Below, in pieces: positions 52,764 to 61,808 of a DNA stretch of 64,000 nt. A program made the translations under genes and the position numbers. The first letter of the stretch is position 1; each line of letters opens with the position of its first letter. The stretch covers positions 1 to 64,000 of the forward strand of contig NZ_JAKSYO010000092.1 in assembly GCF_022829635.1 (NCBI RefSeq). The letters are read 5' to 3'. Origin of the DNA: Methylobacterium sp. E-066 (lineage in GTDB: Bacteria; Pseudomonadota; Alphaproteobacteria; Rhizobiales; Beijerinckiaceae). The notes beneath the pieces are model-generated. The model was not told the DNA's origin. It made no database searches and was given only the letters and a program-made list of their open reading frames with translations.

Positions 52764-53920
52764 TCGTCTTCGTCGTCCGCGTCGGCGAATTCACCCGACA
52801 GCGTGAGCCCGTCGATCCAGGTCTCGCCGTCGCGCTTGATCACGACGCGCGGGCGCACGCCGCCATGGGTCGCGATCCCGTCCGCCAGCCGCTCGGAATG
52901 CGTGACCAGCCAGATCTGGGTGCGCTCGGCGGCCCGGGCGATCATCCGGGCGAGCGGCTCCATCAGATCCGGATGCAGGCTCGATTCCGGCTCGTTCAGG
53001 GCGATGAAGGGCGGCAGGCGGTAGGCCAGCAGCGCTCCGGTGAGAGCGAGGTAGCGCAGGGTCCCGTCCGATAGCTCCGAGGCCGCGAAGGTGCGGCCCG
53101 GGAAGTCCGGGACGGTGATGCCGAAGCTCGCCTCGCGCCCCGGCTCCGGCACCACGAGCCGGGCGCCCGGGAAGGCGCCGTCCAGCGCTTCGTCGAGATC
53201 GCCCGTGTCCTGCCGGATGTGAGCCAGGGTGGCGAACACGGCGGCGAGGTCGGACCCGTCCGAGGCGAGGGTCGGCGTCGTCACCGCCAGGCACGCGCGG
53301 CGGAGCGGCGACTCGGCATCGGTGCGAAAATCGTGGTGGAAGCGCCAGGCCGTCATGGCGAGCCGAACCAGGGCGATCTCCGGGTGGCGCGTGGCGTCCA
53401 GGAAGGTGCCGAGCGCGGTCTCTGTGGGCAGCAGATCCAGGCCCAGCGGCCGTTTGCGCCCCTCCTCGTCGCGGGCGAAGCCGGTACTTCCATCGCGGTC
53501 GAGGATGACCGCCGTGCGGGCGCCCGTCCGGATGGTCAATCGCTCGGCCTTCACCTGCGGTTCCTTGCGGAAGGCGGCGCCGTAGGTGGTGCCGCCGGCC
53601 TGCTGCACGAGCCCGACCTCGACCGCGTAGGTGAACACCTGTCCGGTCCCGTCATCGTGCAGGGTGGCGGACAGGCGGATCCGGGCCGCTTCGCCGTGCC
53701 GCCGACGTCCGGCCCAGAGCGCCGAGTCCATGCCGCCTTCCGCGGCAAGCGCGCGGGTGAGCGTCCCCCGGGCCGCGTCCTGCAGCAATTCGAGGCCGCG
53801 ATAGAGGTTGGTCTTGCCGGTGCCGTTGCCGCCGACGAACACCGAGAGATCGTCTACCAGGACGCCGATCCGCCGCAGCGAGCGGTAGCCCGAGACCGCG
53901 ATTTCCCGAACCACCAGCAT
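52760..53920 (-). CDS. AAA family ATPase, RecF/OLD-like, no nuclease domain
   Basis: A 386-residue P-loop ATPase. Walker A is FVGGNGTGKTNLYRGLELL (residues about 28-46), the signature-like segment is ASELSDGTLRYLALTGALLA and Walker B is PPFIALNEPESSLHPDLM, with WLVTHSERLADGI after it; this is the layout of SMC/RecF-like ATPases in AAA_21/OLD groups. No TOPRIM nuclease follows; the C-terminus ends in an acidic tail. It is a single gene convergent with fabI. The role, perhaps in DNA repair or defence, is unknown. Confidence 0.85.
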   Translation of the reverse strand: MLVVREIAVSGYRSLRRIGVLVDDLSVFVGGNGTGKTNLYRGLELLQDAARGTLTRALAAEGGMDSALWAGRRRHGEAARIRLSATLHDDGTGQVFTYAVEVGLVQQAGGTTYGAAFRKEPQVKAERLTIRTGARTAVILDRDGSTGFARDEEGRKRPLGLDLLPTETALGTFLDATRHPEIALVRLAMTAWRFHHDFRTDAESPLRRACLAVTTPTLASDGSDLAAVFATLAHIRQDTGDLDEALDGAFPGARLVVPEPGREASFGITVPDFPGRTFAASELSDGTLRYLALTGALLAYRLPPFIALNEPESSLHPDLMEPLARMIARAAERTQIWLVTHSERLADGIATHGGVRPRVVIKRDGETWIDGLTLSGEFADADDEDD

Positions 53921-53936
53921 GCGGCACCTCGTCGGA

Positions 53937-54929
53937 TCAGTCCGGGATCTTCAACTCGGCGATGCCCTTCTTCGCCTTCGGGAATCGCGGGTCCATCGCT
54001 TCGAGCGTATCGGCGATCGTGCGAGCAATCACGTAGTTGCGGAACCACTTGTGGTTGGCCGGCACCACCAGCCACGGCGCCTGCGGCGTCGAGCATTGCG
54101 AGAGCGCGTCGGCGAAGGCCAGCTGGTAGGCGTCCCAGGATTTCCGCTCGACGAGGTCGGCGGGGTCGAACTTCCAGTTCTTCTCGGGGTCGGCGATCCG
54201 GGCCTCCAAGCGCTTCTTCTGCTCGCCCTTGGAGATGTGCAGGAAGAACTTGATCACCACCGTGCCGGATTCGGTGAGAAGCCGCTCGAAATCGTTGATC
54301 AGCCGGTAACGTCCCTGCCAGACCTTGTCCGGCACCAGGCCTTTCACCCGCACCACGAGCACATCCTCGTAATGGCTGCGGTTGAACACCCCGATCATGC
54401 CGCGCCCCGGCACCCGCGCGTGGTAGCGCCACAGGAAGTCGTGATCGAGCTCGTCGCTCGACGGCACCTTGAACGACGCCACCGCGCAGCCCTGCGGATT
54501 CACGCCCTTGAGCACCGAGCGGATCGTCCCGTCCTTGCCGCCGGTGTCGATCGCCTGGAACACCAGCAGCAGGCTGCGCGCCCGCTCGGCATAGAGCCGT
54601 TCCTGCAGCGCGCTGATGCGGTCGCGCTCCTGGGCGAGGGCGTCCTTCGCCCAGGCCTTGTCGAGGCCGCCATCGGCGTCGCAATCCACGGCCGCGAGGT
54701 CGATGCGCGTCCCGGGCTCCACCGTCACGATGCCCGGGGTGGCCAGGATCCGGACCGGCCGGTGAGCGCCCAAGGCCGCCGGGGCCGTCCCGGCGATCGC
54801 GTCGGCCGCCCCGGCCCAGCGGGCGGTCGAGGGCGCGCCGGCCCGGGCGGCTTCGTGCCGATCGGGGCTGTCTGTCACGCCGTCGTCTCGCGACTGGCCG
54901 GGAAGATGCTTACCGTGTTTCTTGGACAT
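53937..54929 (-). CDS. ppk2: Polyphosphate kinase 2 family protein
   Basis: Uses polyphosphate to phosphorylate nucleotides, or the reverse. The 330-residue protein has the PPK2 Walker A loop (LVFQAIDTGGKDGTIRSVLK), the family segment NPQGCAVASFKVPSSDELDH, DFLWRYHARVPGRGMIGVFN and RSHYEDVLVVRVKG (Walker B region), and the lid FFLHISKGEQKKRL. The one-domain length is class I/III-like. I chose the ATG at 54929 (MSKKHGKHLPG); the frame is open to 55025. It is 16 bp upstream of the OLD-like gene on the same strand. Donor and acceptor preference is not resolved. Confidence 0.9.
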   Translation of the reverse strand: MSKKHGKHLPGQSRDDGVTDSPDRHEAARAGAPSTARWAGAADAIAGTAPAALGAHRPVRILATPGIVTVEPGTRIDLAAVDCDADGGLDKAWAKDALAQERDRISALQERLYAERARSLLLVFQAIDTGGKDGTIRSVLKGVNPQGCAVASFKVPSSDELDHDFLWRYHARVPGRGMIGVFNRSHYEDVLVVRVKGLVPDKVWQGRYRLINDFERLLTESGTVVIKFFLHISKGEQKKRLEARIADPEKNWKFDPADLVERKSWDAYQLAFADALSQCSTPQAPWLVVPANHKWFRNYVIARTIADTLEAMDPRFPKAKKGIAELKIPD

Positions 54930-55018
54930 GGGCAGGACCTGTTGAGGGGCATTGCCGACGAACGCCCAGAACGGTTGGCAAGCCCGGCCGTTCCGGGCGC
55001 CTGCGCAGCGACAGGACT

Positions 55019-55615
55019 TTGACACGGTTGGCCACGATCTACTTCATCCGCCACGGCCAGACCGCTTGGAACGCCGAGGGCCGCCTGCAGGGCAGTCGCG
55101 ACATCGATCTCAACCCTCAAGGGGAGGCGCAGGCCGTCGCTGCGGCGCAGCGTCTCGCCGCGCTTGCGGGGCCGGGCGTGGCGGAAGCGGAGTTCCTCGC
55201 AAGCCCGCTCAAGCGCACCCGGCGGACCATGGAAATCCTGCGGACGACGCTCGGCCTGCCGCCGGAGGCGTACCGCACCGACCCGCGGCTCCGGGAGATC
55301 GGCTTCGGCAGCTGGGAGGGCTCGACCTGGGCCGAGATCCGCCGCCGCGATCCGGGGGGCGCCTCGGCGCGCGACCGCGCGCGCTGGAACCACCGTCCGC
55401 CCGGCACCGGCGGTGAGAGCTACGCCACCCTGGTCGAACGGGTCGGCCCGGTCCTGGCTGGCCTTGAGCGGGATGCGGTGGTCGTCGCCCATGGCGGCGT
55501 CGCGCGGGCGGCCCTGGTGGCGCTCGGATATCTCGACATCTACGCGGCGCCGCGCCTCGGCATCCGCCAGGGCGAGGTGCTGGTCCTGGGTCCGGGGGGG
55601 TGGCACTGGGCGTAG
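55019..55615 (+). CDS. Histidine phosphatase superfamily protein
   Basis: Phosphoglycerate-mutase-fold phosphatase, 198 residues. The phospho-histidine motif is YFIRHGQTAWNAEGRLQGS, followed by ASPLKRTRRTMEIL, then LREIGFGSWEGSTWAEIRRR and the second histidine in VVVAHGGVARAAL. The start is TTG at 55019, with AGGA just upstream; another TTG is at 55028. It is divergent from PPK2. Substrate unknown; sugar or nucleotide phosphates are typical. Confidence 0.85.
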   Translation: MTRLATIYFIRHGQTAWNAEGRLQGSRDIDLNPQGEAQAVAAAQRLAALAGPGVAEAEFLASPLKRTRRTMEILRTTLGLPPEAYRTDPRLREIGFGSWEGSTWAEIRRRDPGGASARDRARWNHRPPGTGGESYATLVERVGPVLAGLERDAVVVAHGGVARAALVALGYLDIYAAPRLGIRQGEVLVLGPGGWHWA

Positions 55616-55886
55616 CGCCTCATCGCCAACGGTGCATGCAGCTCTCGGGATGAGGCAAAACCGGCTCGCCCGCCCCGCGTTCGCGATCCGACGTCCAGGA
55701 TGCGGGGCTGGCGGGACGGATCGGACGCGCTTGCTTTCGCCGAACCGATTGCCACTTCGGCGGCGAGCGCTTTCATCCGTCCTTCACCTACGGTTCAAAG
55801 CCGCCTCGATAACGGCATGATCGGCTGGCTATAGGGCGGTCGCCACGGTATGCGCCGACCTGTTCGGGCGGCCAGCGGAGCAGCGG

Positions 55887-58800
55887 ATGAGCGACCTCGC
55901 CGAGAAGACCCGGCTCGAACCGGCTGACGCGGCGCGCCAGCGTCCGGCGGACGGGGCGGCCGTGCTGCGCGGCGAGCACCGCCCCGACCTGATCCGCGAC
56001 GAGGTGCTGGCCGAGATCTTCCTTGCCTCGGCGCGTGCCCGGCCCGAGCATCCTTGCCTCGTCGACGGCGCCCGCCTCGTTGCGGGCGGTGCCCATCCGC
56101 ACCTGACCTATGCCGAGGTCGCCGACCGCGCCGGGCGGGTCGCCGCCGGCCTCGCCCATCGCGGTATCGGCCCCGGGGACGTGGTCGGCCTGTGGATGGC
56201 CCGCGGCCCGGACCTGCTCGTCGCCCAGATCGGCATCACCCTGTCGGGCGCCGCCTGGCTGCCCTTCGACGCCGAGGCGCCGGCCGACCGGGTCGGGGTC
56301 TGTCTCACGGATGCCGCCGCCAAGGCTCTGCTGGTCTCGCCGGCGCTGGCCGCCGCCGCGCCCGATGCCGCGCCGGCGCTTACGCTGTCGGATCTCGATG
56401 CGGCGACCCCCGCGGAGGCGCCGCTGCCGGATCCCCGCGCCGCCGGCCTGACGCCGGATCACCCCGCCTACCTGATCTACACCTCCGGCTCGACCGGCGT
56501 GCCCAAGGGCATCGTCATCAGCCACGCCAACATCTGCCACTTCCTCCGGTCGGGGAACGCGCTCTACGGCATGCGCGCCGACGACATCGTGTTCCAGGGC
56601 GCCTCGGTCGCCTTCGACCTGTCGATGGAAGAAATCTGGGTCCCGTATCTCGTCGGCGCGACTCTGTTCGTGGCGAGCCCGGCCATGATGGGCGACATCG
56701 AGTCCCTGCCGGGCATCCTGGAGGCGGAGCGGATCACGGTGCTCGACACCGTGCCGACCCTGCTGGCGATGATCTCCGGCGACCTGCCGACCGTGCGCCT
56801 CGTCCTGCTCGGCGGCGAGGCCCTGCCCGAGCCGCTGGTCGCCCGCTGGGCTACCGGCACGCGAAAACTGTTCAACACCTACGGGCCGACCGAGGCGACC
56901 GTGGTCGCCACCGCGGCCGAGATGCGGCCGGGCGAGCCGGTCACCATCGGCGGCCCGATCCCGAACTATTCGGTCTACGTCGCCGGCGAGGATCTGAGCC
57001 TGCTCGGCCGCGACCAGCAGGGCGAATTGCTGATCGGCGGCCCCGGCGTGGCCCGGGGCTACCTGGCGCGGCCCGAACTGACCGCCGAAAAGTTCATCGC
57101 CAACCCGTTCGTCTCGGACGGGACCGACCCGATCCTCTACCGTTCGGGCGACGCGGTCTCGATGGATGTCGCCGGCCGGATCCTGTTCCACGGCCGCATC
57201 GACGATCAGGTGAAGATCCGCGGCTTCCGGGTCGAGCTCGGCGAGATCGAGGCGCGGATCCGCAGCGTGCCCGACATCAACCAAGCCGCCGTGGTGCTGC
57301 GCCAGGACGACGGCGTCGACCGGCTGGTCGCTTTCCTGATCCCCGAGCGCGGCCGGTCGGTGGATACCGCTACCTTACGCCGGACGCTGGCCGGCCAGAT
57401 GCCGCCCTACATGGTGCCCGGCCATTTCGAGCTGGCCGAGACCCTGCCGCGCCTGACCTCCGGCAAGGTCGACCGCAAGGCCCTCAAGATCGCGCCGCTC
57501 ACGGTCGTCTCCGCCGATGGCGAGCAGGAGCCCCCGGCCAACGAGACCGAGGCGGCCCTGGTCGCTGCGGCCAAGCAGGTCTTCGGCAACCAGCCGATCC
57601 CCCTGGAAGGCGATTTCTTCGCCGATCTCGGCGGCCATTCGCTGCTGGCCGCCCGCTTCGTCTCGGCGGTGCGCGAGGCGCCCGCGCTCGCCGGCATCAC
57701 CCTGCCGGACGTCTACGCCCTGCGCACCATGCGGGCGATGGCCGACGCGCTGATCGCCCGCACCGGCGGCATGGGCGCGGCGGCCTCCGTCCGCGACCTC
57801 AGCTTCGAGCCGCCGCCGCTGCTGCGCCGGGCCCTGTGCGGGTTGGCCCAGGCCGTCGCGCTGCCGATCGTCATCACGCTCTCCACCGCCCAGTGGCTCG
57901 GGATCTTCGTCACCTACCTGCTGCTGACCGGCGGCGGCCTGAGCTTCTTCGCCGAACTCGGCGTGCTGCTGCTCGTCTACATCGCGATCAACGGCGTGAC
58001 CGCGGTGATCGCGGTCGCGGGCAAGTGGCTGATCCTCGGCAGGACCAAGCCCGGCCGCTACCCGCTCTGGGGTGTCTACTACTACCGCTGGTGGCTGGCG
58101 CAGCGCCTGGCGCCCTTGGTCCACGTGAAATGGCTCCAGGGCTCGCCGGCGATCTCGGTCTACCTGCGGCTGATGGGCGCCAAGGTCGGCCGCGACGCGC
58201 TGATCTCCGACATCGAGATCGGCGCCCCCGACCTGCTGACCATCGGCGACGGCGCCTCGCTCGGCGGCCGCCTGGTCATCGCCAATGCCGAGATTGTCGG
58301 CAACGAGCTGGTGATCGGCGCGGTCGAGATCGGCGCCGACGCGGCCATCGGCACCTCCTGCGTCATCAGCCACGACACGGTGATCGGCGCCCAGGCCGAG
58401 ATCGCCGACCTGACCACGATCCCGACCGGCACCCGCGTCGGGCCGGCCGAGATCTGGGACGGCTCGCCCGGCCGCAAGGTCGGGATGGCCGATCCCTCCG
58501 AACTGCCCGAACCGGCCGACGCCCCATGGTCGCGCCGCGCCGCCTTCGGGGTGGCCTATACCGTGCTGCTCGGGGCGATCCCGGCGGTCGGCCTGCTGCC
58601 GATCTTCCCGGCCTTCTTCATCTTCGACCAGATCTCAGATTCGCTCTCCGACATCACCGATATCGACTATCACTGGTACCTGCCGATCCTCACCTGGCCG
58701 ACCGCCATGCTGATGACCGCCGGCACGGTGCTGCTGATCGCCGGCATCCGCTGGATCGTGCTACCGCGGACCCGCTCGGGCACCTACTCGGTCCATTCGC

Positions 58801-59975
58801 TGTTCTACCTGCGCAAGTGGTCGCTGGCGCTCGCCGTCGAGGTGACGCTGGAGACGCTCTCGTCGCTGTTCGCCACCGTCTACATGCGGGCCTGGTACCG
58901 GTTGATGGGCGCCCGGATGGGCCATGGCGCCGAGATCTCGACCAACCTCGGCAGCCGCTACGACCTCGCCGAGGTCGGCGCCAAGAACTTCGTCGCCGAC
59001 GAGGTCGTCTTCGGCGAGGAAGAGATCCGGCGTGGCTGGATGCATCTCGAAGTGGCGCGGACCGGTGCGCGGGTCTTCGTCGGCAACGATGCGGTCGTTC
59101 CGCCGGGGGCCGACATCCCGGACGACGTGCTGATCGGCATCAAGTCGAAGCCCCCCGCCAATGACGCCATGAGCCCCGGCGAGACCTGGTTCGGCTCGCC
59201 GCCGATCCGGCTGCCCGCCCGCCAGAGGGTCGATCTCGGCTCCAACGCGCAGACCTACGAGCCCGGGCTATGGCCCAAGATCCGGCGCGGCGTGTTCGAG
59301 GCGTTCGCGACCTCGTTCTCGCCGATGCTCTACATCACCCTGGCGATCACCGTGATCGACTGGTACTTCTACCCGGCGATCCTCGAGAAGGACTGGTCCG
59401 GCCTTGCACTCAGCTTCGTGACCGCCAGCGTCTGCATTGCGCTGATCCAGTCCGCGGCGGTCATCGCGATGAAGTGGCTGCTGATGGGCGTCTACAAGCC
59501 CGGCATGCAGCCGATGTGGTCCTGGTGGGCGATGCGCACCGAGGCGATCGCGGTGGCCTATTGGGGCCTGGCCGGCAAGGTGCTGCTGGAGCACCTCCAG
59601 GGCACGCCGTTCCTGCCCTGGGCGCTGCGCCTGTTCGGCGTGAAGGTCGGCCAGGGCGTGTGCATGCTCACCACCGACATCACCGAGTTCGACTGCGTAT
59701 CGATCGGCGACTACGCCACGATCAATCGTGTCTCGGCGCTGCAGACCCACCTGTACGAGGACCGGATCATGAAGATCGGCCGCGTCGTGGTCGGCCGCGG
59801 CGTCTCGGTCGGCGCCTTCGCCACGGTCCTGTACGACACCAAGGTCGGCGATTACGCGCGGCTGCGCCCGCTGACCATCGTGATGAAGGGCGAGTCGATC
59901 CCCGCCAACACCGAGTGGGAAGGGGCGCCGGCGGTACCGGTGATCCACGCCGCCAAGGCAGGTGAGGCCGCATGA
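55887..59975 (+). CDS. Pls/PosA-type NRPS-like amide synthetase
   Basis: A 1362-residue membrane synthetase. Residues about 40-525 are an adenylation domain: A3 TSGSTGVPKG (199), FDLSMEEIW, A5 NTYGPTEAT and A8 GRIDDQVKIRGFRVELGEIE. A carrier domain follows with phosphopantetheine serine S585 (LGGHSLLAARF). Then three units of hydrophobic helices (about 650-700, 886-958, 1137-1204) and hexapeptide-repeat regions (about 760-865, 1004-1104, 1251-1354) occur. This is the layout of epsilon-poly-lysine synthetase (Pls) and PosA relatives. ATG at 55887. No partner enzymes sit next to it. The amino acid activated and the product are unknown. Confidence 0.85.
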   Translation: MSDLAEKTRLEPADAARQRPADGAAVLRGEHRPDLIRDEVLAEIFLASARARPEHPCLVDGARLVAGGAHPHLTYAEVADRAGRVAAGLAHRGIGPGDVVGLWMARGPDLLVAQIGITLSGAAWLPFDAEAPADRVGVCLTDAAAKALLVSPALAAAAPDAAPALTLSDLDAATPAEAPLPDPRAAGLTPDHPAYLIYTSGSTGVPKGIVISHANICHFLRSGNALYGMRADDIVFQGASVAFDLSMEEIWVPYLVGATLFVASPAMMGDIESLPGILEAERITVLDTVPTLLAMISGDLPTVRLVLLGGEALPEPLVARWATGTRKLFNTYGPTEATVVATAAEMRPGEPVTIGGPIPNYSVYVAGEDLSLLGRDQQGELLIGGPGVARGYLARPELTAEKFIANPFVSDGTDPILYRSGDAVSMDVAGRILFHGRIDDQVKIRGFRVELGEIEARIRSVPDINQAAVVLRQDDGVDRLVAFLIPERGRSVDTATLRRTLAGQMPPYMVPGHFELAETLPRLTSGKVDRKALKIAPLTVVSADGEQEPPANETEAALVAAAKQVFGNQPIPLEGDFFADLGGHSLLAARFVSAVREAPALAGITLPDVYALRTMRAMADALIARTGGMGAAASVRDLSFEPPPLLRRALCGLAQAVALPIVITLSTAQWLGIFVTYLLLTGGGLSFFAELGVLLLVYIAINGVTAVIAVAGKWLILGRTKPGRYPLWGVYYYRWWLAQRLAPLVHVKWLQGSPAISVYLRLMGAKVGRDALISDIEIGAPDLLTIGDGASLGGRLVIANAEIVGNELVIGAVEIGADAAIGTSCVISHDTVIGAQAEIADLTTIPTGTRVGPAEIWDGSPGRKVGMADPSELPEPADAPWSRRAAFGVAYTVLLGAIPAVGLLPIFPAFFIFDQISDSLSDITDIDYHWYLPILTWPTAMLMTAGTVLLIAGIRWIVLPRTRSGTYSVHSLFYLRKWSLALAVEVTLETLSSLFATVYMRAWYRLMGARMGHGAEISTNLGSRYDLAEVGAKNFVADEVVFGEEEIRRGWMHLEVARTGARVFVGNDAVVPPGADIPDDVLIGIKSKPPANDAMSPGETWFGSPPIRLPARQRVDLGSNAQTYEPGLWPKIRRGVFEAFATSFSPMLYITLAITVIDWYFYPAILEKDWSGLALSFVTASVCIALIQSAAVIAMKWLLMGVYKPGMQPMWSWWAMRTEAIAVAYWGLAGKVLLEHLQGTPFLPWALRLFGVKVGQGVCMLTTDITEFDCVSIGDYATINRVSALQTHLYEDRIMKIGRVVVGRGVSVGAFATVLYDTKVGDYARLRPLTIVMKGESIPANTEWEGAPAVPVIHAAKAGEAA

Positions 59976-60138
59976 ACAGGCCGCGCGGGCGCCGCTGCGA
60001 CCGTAATGAACTGACGTTACCAACGTGAGCGCGCCATTTTCATCGCTCTGCTTCTAAAAGCGCGCTCACATGCCTCGCGCGGTGGAGAATACCGGGTCAT
60101 CTCATGCTATCGTCTCGCTCGGAGACTGATAGAAAGCC

Positions 60139-61272
60139 GTGCATCTCGATCCCACTACCCTGCTGATCGTCAGTTCCGTGACGACCTTGCTGGTCGGCAC
60201 GCTGTTCCTGCTGTCGTGGCGGCAGGCGCCGTCCTCGCGAGCCCTGGCGATCTGGGGCGCCGCGCATATCGTGGGCGCGTTCGGCTCCACTGGCCTCGCC
60301 CTGCGCGGCCAGATCCCGGACCTGCTGTCGATCGGTGTGGCCAATGCGGTGGTGCTCGCCGCCTACGGGCTGATCTGGAGCGGCGTGCGCTCGTTCGAGG
60401 GGCGGCCGACCCGGGCCGGCTTGGCTCTGGCCGGCGCGCTGATCTGGTGCGTCCTCTGCTTCGTGCCGGCCTTCTATGAATCGATCGAGGCGCGGATCAT
60501 CTACGCGTCGGCCGCCGCGACCCTGTATTGCGGCGATGCGGCTGCCGAATTCTGGCGCGGTCACCGGGAGCGCCTCGCCTCGCGGGGCGCGGCCGCCACC
60601 CTGCTGGGGCTGCACGCCCTCTTCTACCTCGTGCGGATCCCCTCGACGCTGCTGGCGCCGCCGCGACCCGGGCTGAACCCGCTGACGTCGCCCTGGGTGG
60701 CGATCCTGTGCTTCGTCACGTTGATGTTCTCGATCGCCTCGGCCTTCACCTTCATGGCCCTGGTCAAGGAGCGGGCCGAGCGCGAGCAGCGCGCTGCGGC
60801 ATCGACGGATCCGCTCACCGGAATCCCCAATCGGCGGGCCTTCGCGAGTGCCGCGGAGGCGGCCCTCGCCACGAACCAGCATGCGGCCCTGCTGCTGTTC
60901 GATCTCGACCGGTTCAAGGCCGTCAACGACGTCCACGGCCACGCGGTCGGCGACGCGGTGCTGATCGGTTTTTGCGTCATGGCCGGCTCCCTGCTGCCGG
61001 GTGAGGCGATGCTCGGCCGGCTTGGCGGCGAGGAATTCGCCTGCCTGCTGCCCGACGTCTCCCCCGCAGAGGCCCTGGCGCGGGCCGAGGAACTGCGCCG
61101 GACTTTCTCTGGCCTTTCGGTGCCGGAACTGCCGACCCTGCGGGTCAGCGTCAGCATCGGGATCGCGCAGGCCCGGCACGGGGCCGACTTCGAGGCGCTG
61201 ATGCGCCTGGCCGACGCCGCGCTCTACGCCGCCAAGCACCAGGGGCGCGACCGCGTCGCGGTGGCCGCATAG
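60139..61272 (+). CDS. Diguanylate cyclase (GGDEF), membrane-bound
   Basis: Makes the second messenger c-di-GMP. The 377-residue protein has about six N-terminal helices (LLIVSSVTTLLVGTLFLLSW to about residue 205), followed by a GGDEF domain: DPLTGIPNRRAFASAAEAAL, LLLFDLDRFKAVNDVHGHAV and the active loop RLGGEEFACLLPD (GGEEF). There is no inhibitory RxxD site right before it, as far as I can see. The GTG at 60139 has GAAAG upstream. It stands alone downstream of the NRPS-like gene. The input signal is unknown. Confidence 0.9.
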   Translation: MHLDPTTLLIVSSVTTLLVGTLFLLSWRQAPSSRALAIWGAAHIVGAFGSTGLALRGQIPDLLSIGVANAVVLAAYGLIWSGVRSFEGRPTRAGLALAGALIWCVLCFVPAFYESIEARIIYASAAATLYCGDAAAEFWRGHRERLASRGAAATLLGLHALFYLVRIPSTLLAPPRPGLNPLTSPWVAILCFVTLMFSIASAFTFMALVKERAEREQRAAASTDPLTGIPNRRAFASAAEAALATNQHAALLLFDLDRFKAVNDVHGHAVGDAVLIGFCVMAGSLLPGEAMLGRLGGEEFACLLPDVSPAEALARAEELRRTFSGLSVPELPTLRVSVSIGIAQARHGADFEALMRLADAALYAAKHQGRDRVAVAA

Positions 61273-61341
61273 GCCGCCTGAGACGGCGCGGTCGGAAATC
61301 CGTCGCGGATGCGCTATCGCGGGCCGGATTGGAGACCGGCC

Positions 61342-61548
61342 ATGGACGAGCCCACCCGCATCGATCGCCTGGAGATGCGCCTCACCGAGCAGGACTCGGT
61401 CATCGAGGACCTGAACCGCACCGTGACGGAGCAGTGGCAGGTGATCGACCGGCTGGTCCGCCAGGTCGATGCGCTGCGGGATCAGGTTGAGGAAGCGGCA
61501 GCGCGATCTGCACCCCGTGGGCCGGAACCGCCGCCGCCGCATTACTGA
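61342..61548 (+). CDS. slyX: SlyX family protein
   Basis: A 68-residue coiled-coil protein of the SlyX family (RIDRLEMRLTEQDSVIEDLN, then RTVTEQWQVIDRLVRQVDAL, with C-terminal PPPPHY). The ATG at 61342 has GGAG upstream; the frame extends to 61309 without support. Function is unknown in general. It follows the GGDEF gene by 69 bp. Confidence 0.85.
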   Translation: MDEPTRIDRLEMRLTEQDSVIEDLNRTVTEQWQVIDRLVRQVDALRDQVEEAAARSAPRGPEPPPPHY

Positions 61549-61573
61549 AGGCTGGTTTGACTCGCATGGCCCA

Positions 61574-61705
61574 CCCTCGACCTCATCCTGAGGTGTGAGC
61601 GAAGCGAGCCTCGAAGGAGCCCTCCAGCTGGCCGCACGATCCCTGGAGGGCTCTTTCGAGGCCCAGCGATCTTCGATCGCCGGGCACCTCAGGATGAGGT
61701 GGAGA
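61574..61705. repeat. Dispersed palindromic repeat B, copy 3
   Basis: Starts CTCGACCTCATCCTGAGGTG, then CCTCGAAGGAGCCCTCCAG, CTGGAGGGCTCTTTCGAGG, and ends CACCTCAGGATGAGG. It lies between slyX and the convergent dehydrogenase gene. The tip sequence differs from the other copies (TGAGCGAAGCGAG and GCGATCTTCGATCGC). Confidence 0.9.
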
Positions 61706-61808
61706 TTGGGAAGAGCCCGAGCTTCACCGGCATGTAACCAAGCTCGCGAGAGCAAACGAGCTTCGAGAAGGCCGGCGCGCCGCTGTCGGCAACGCGCCGG
61801 TTCAGGCT

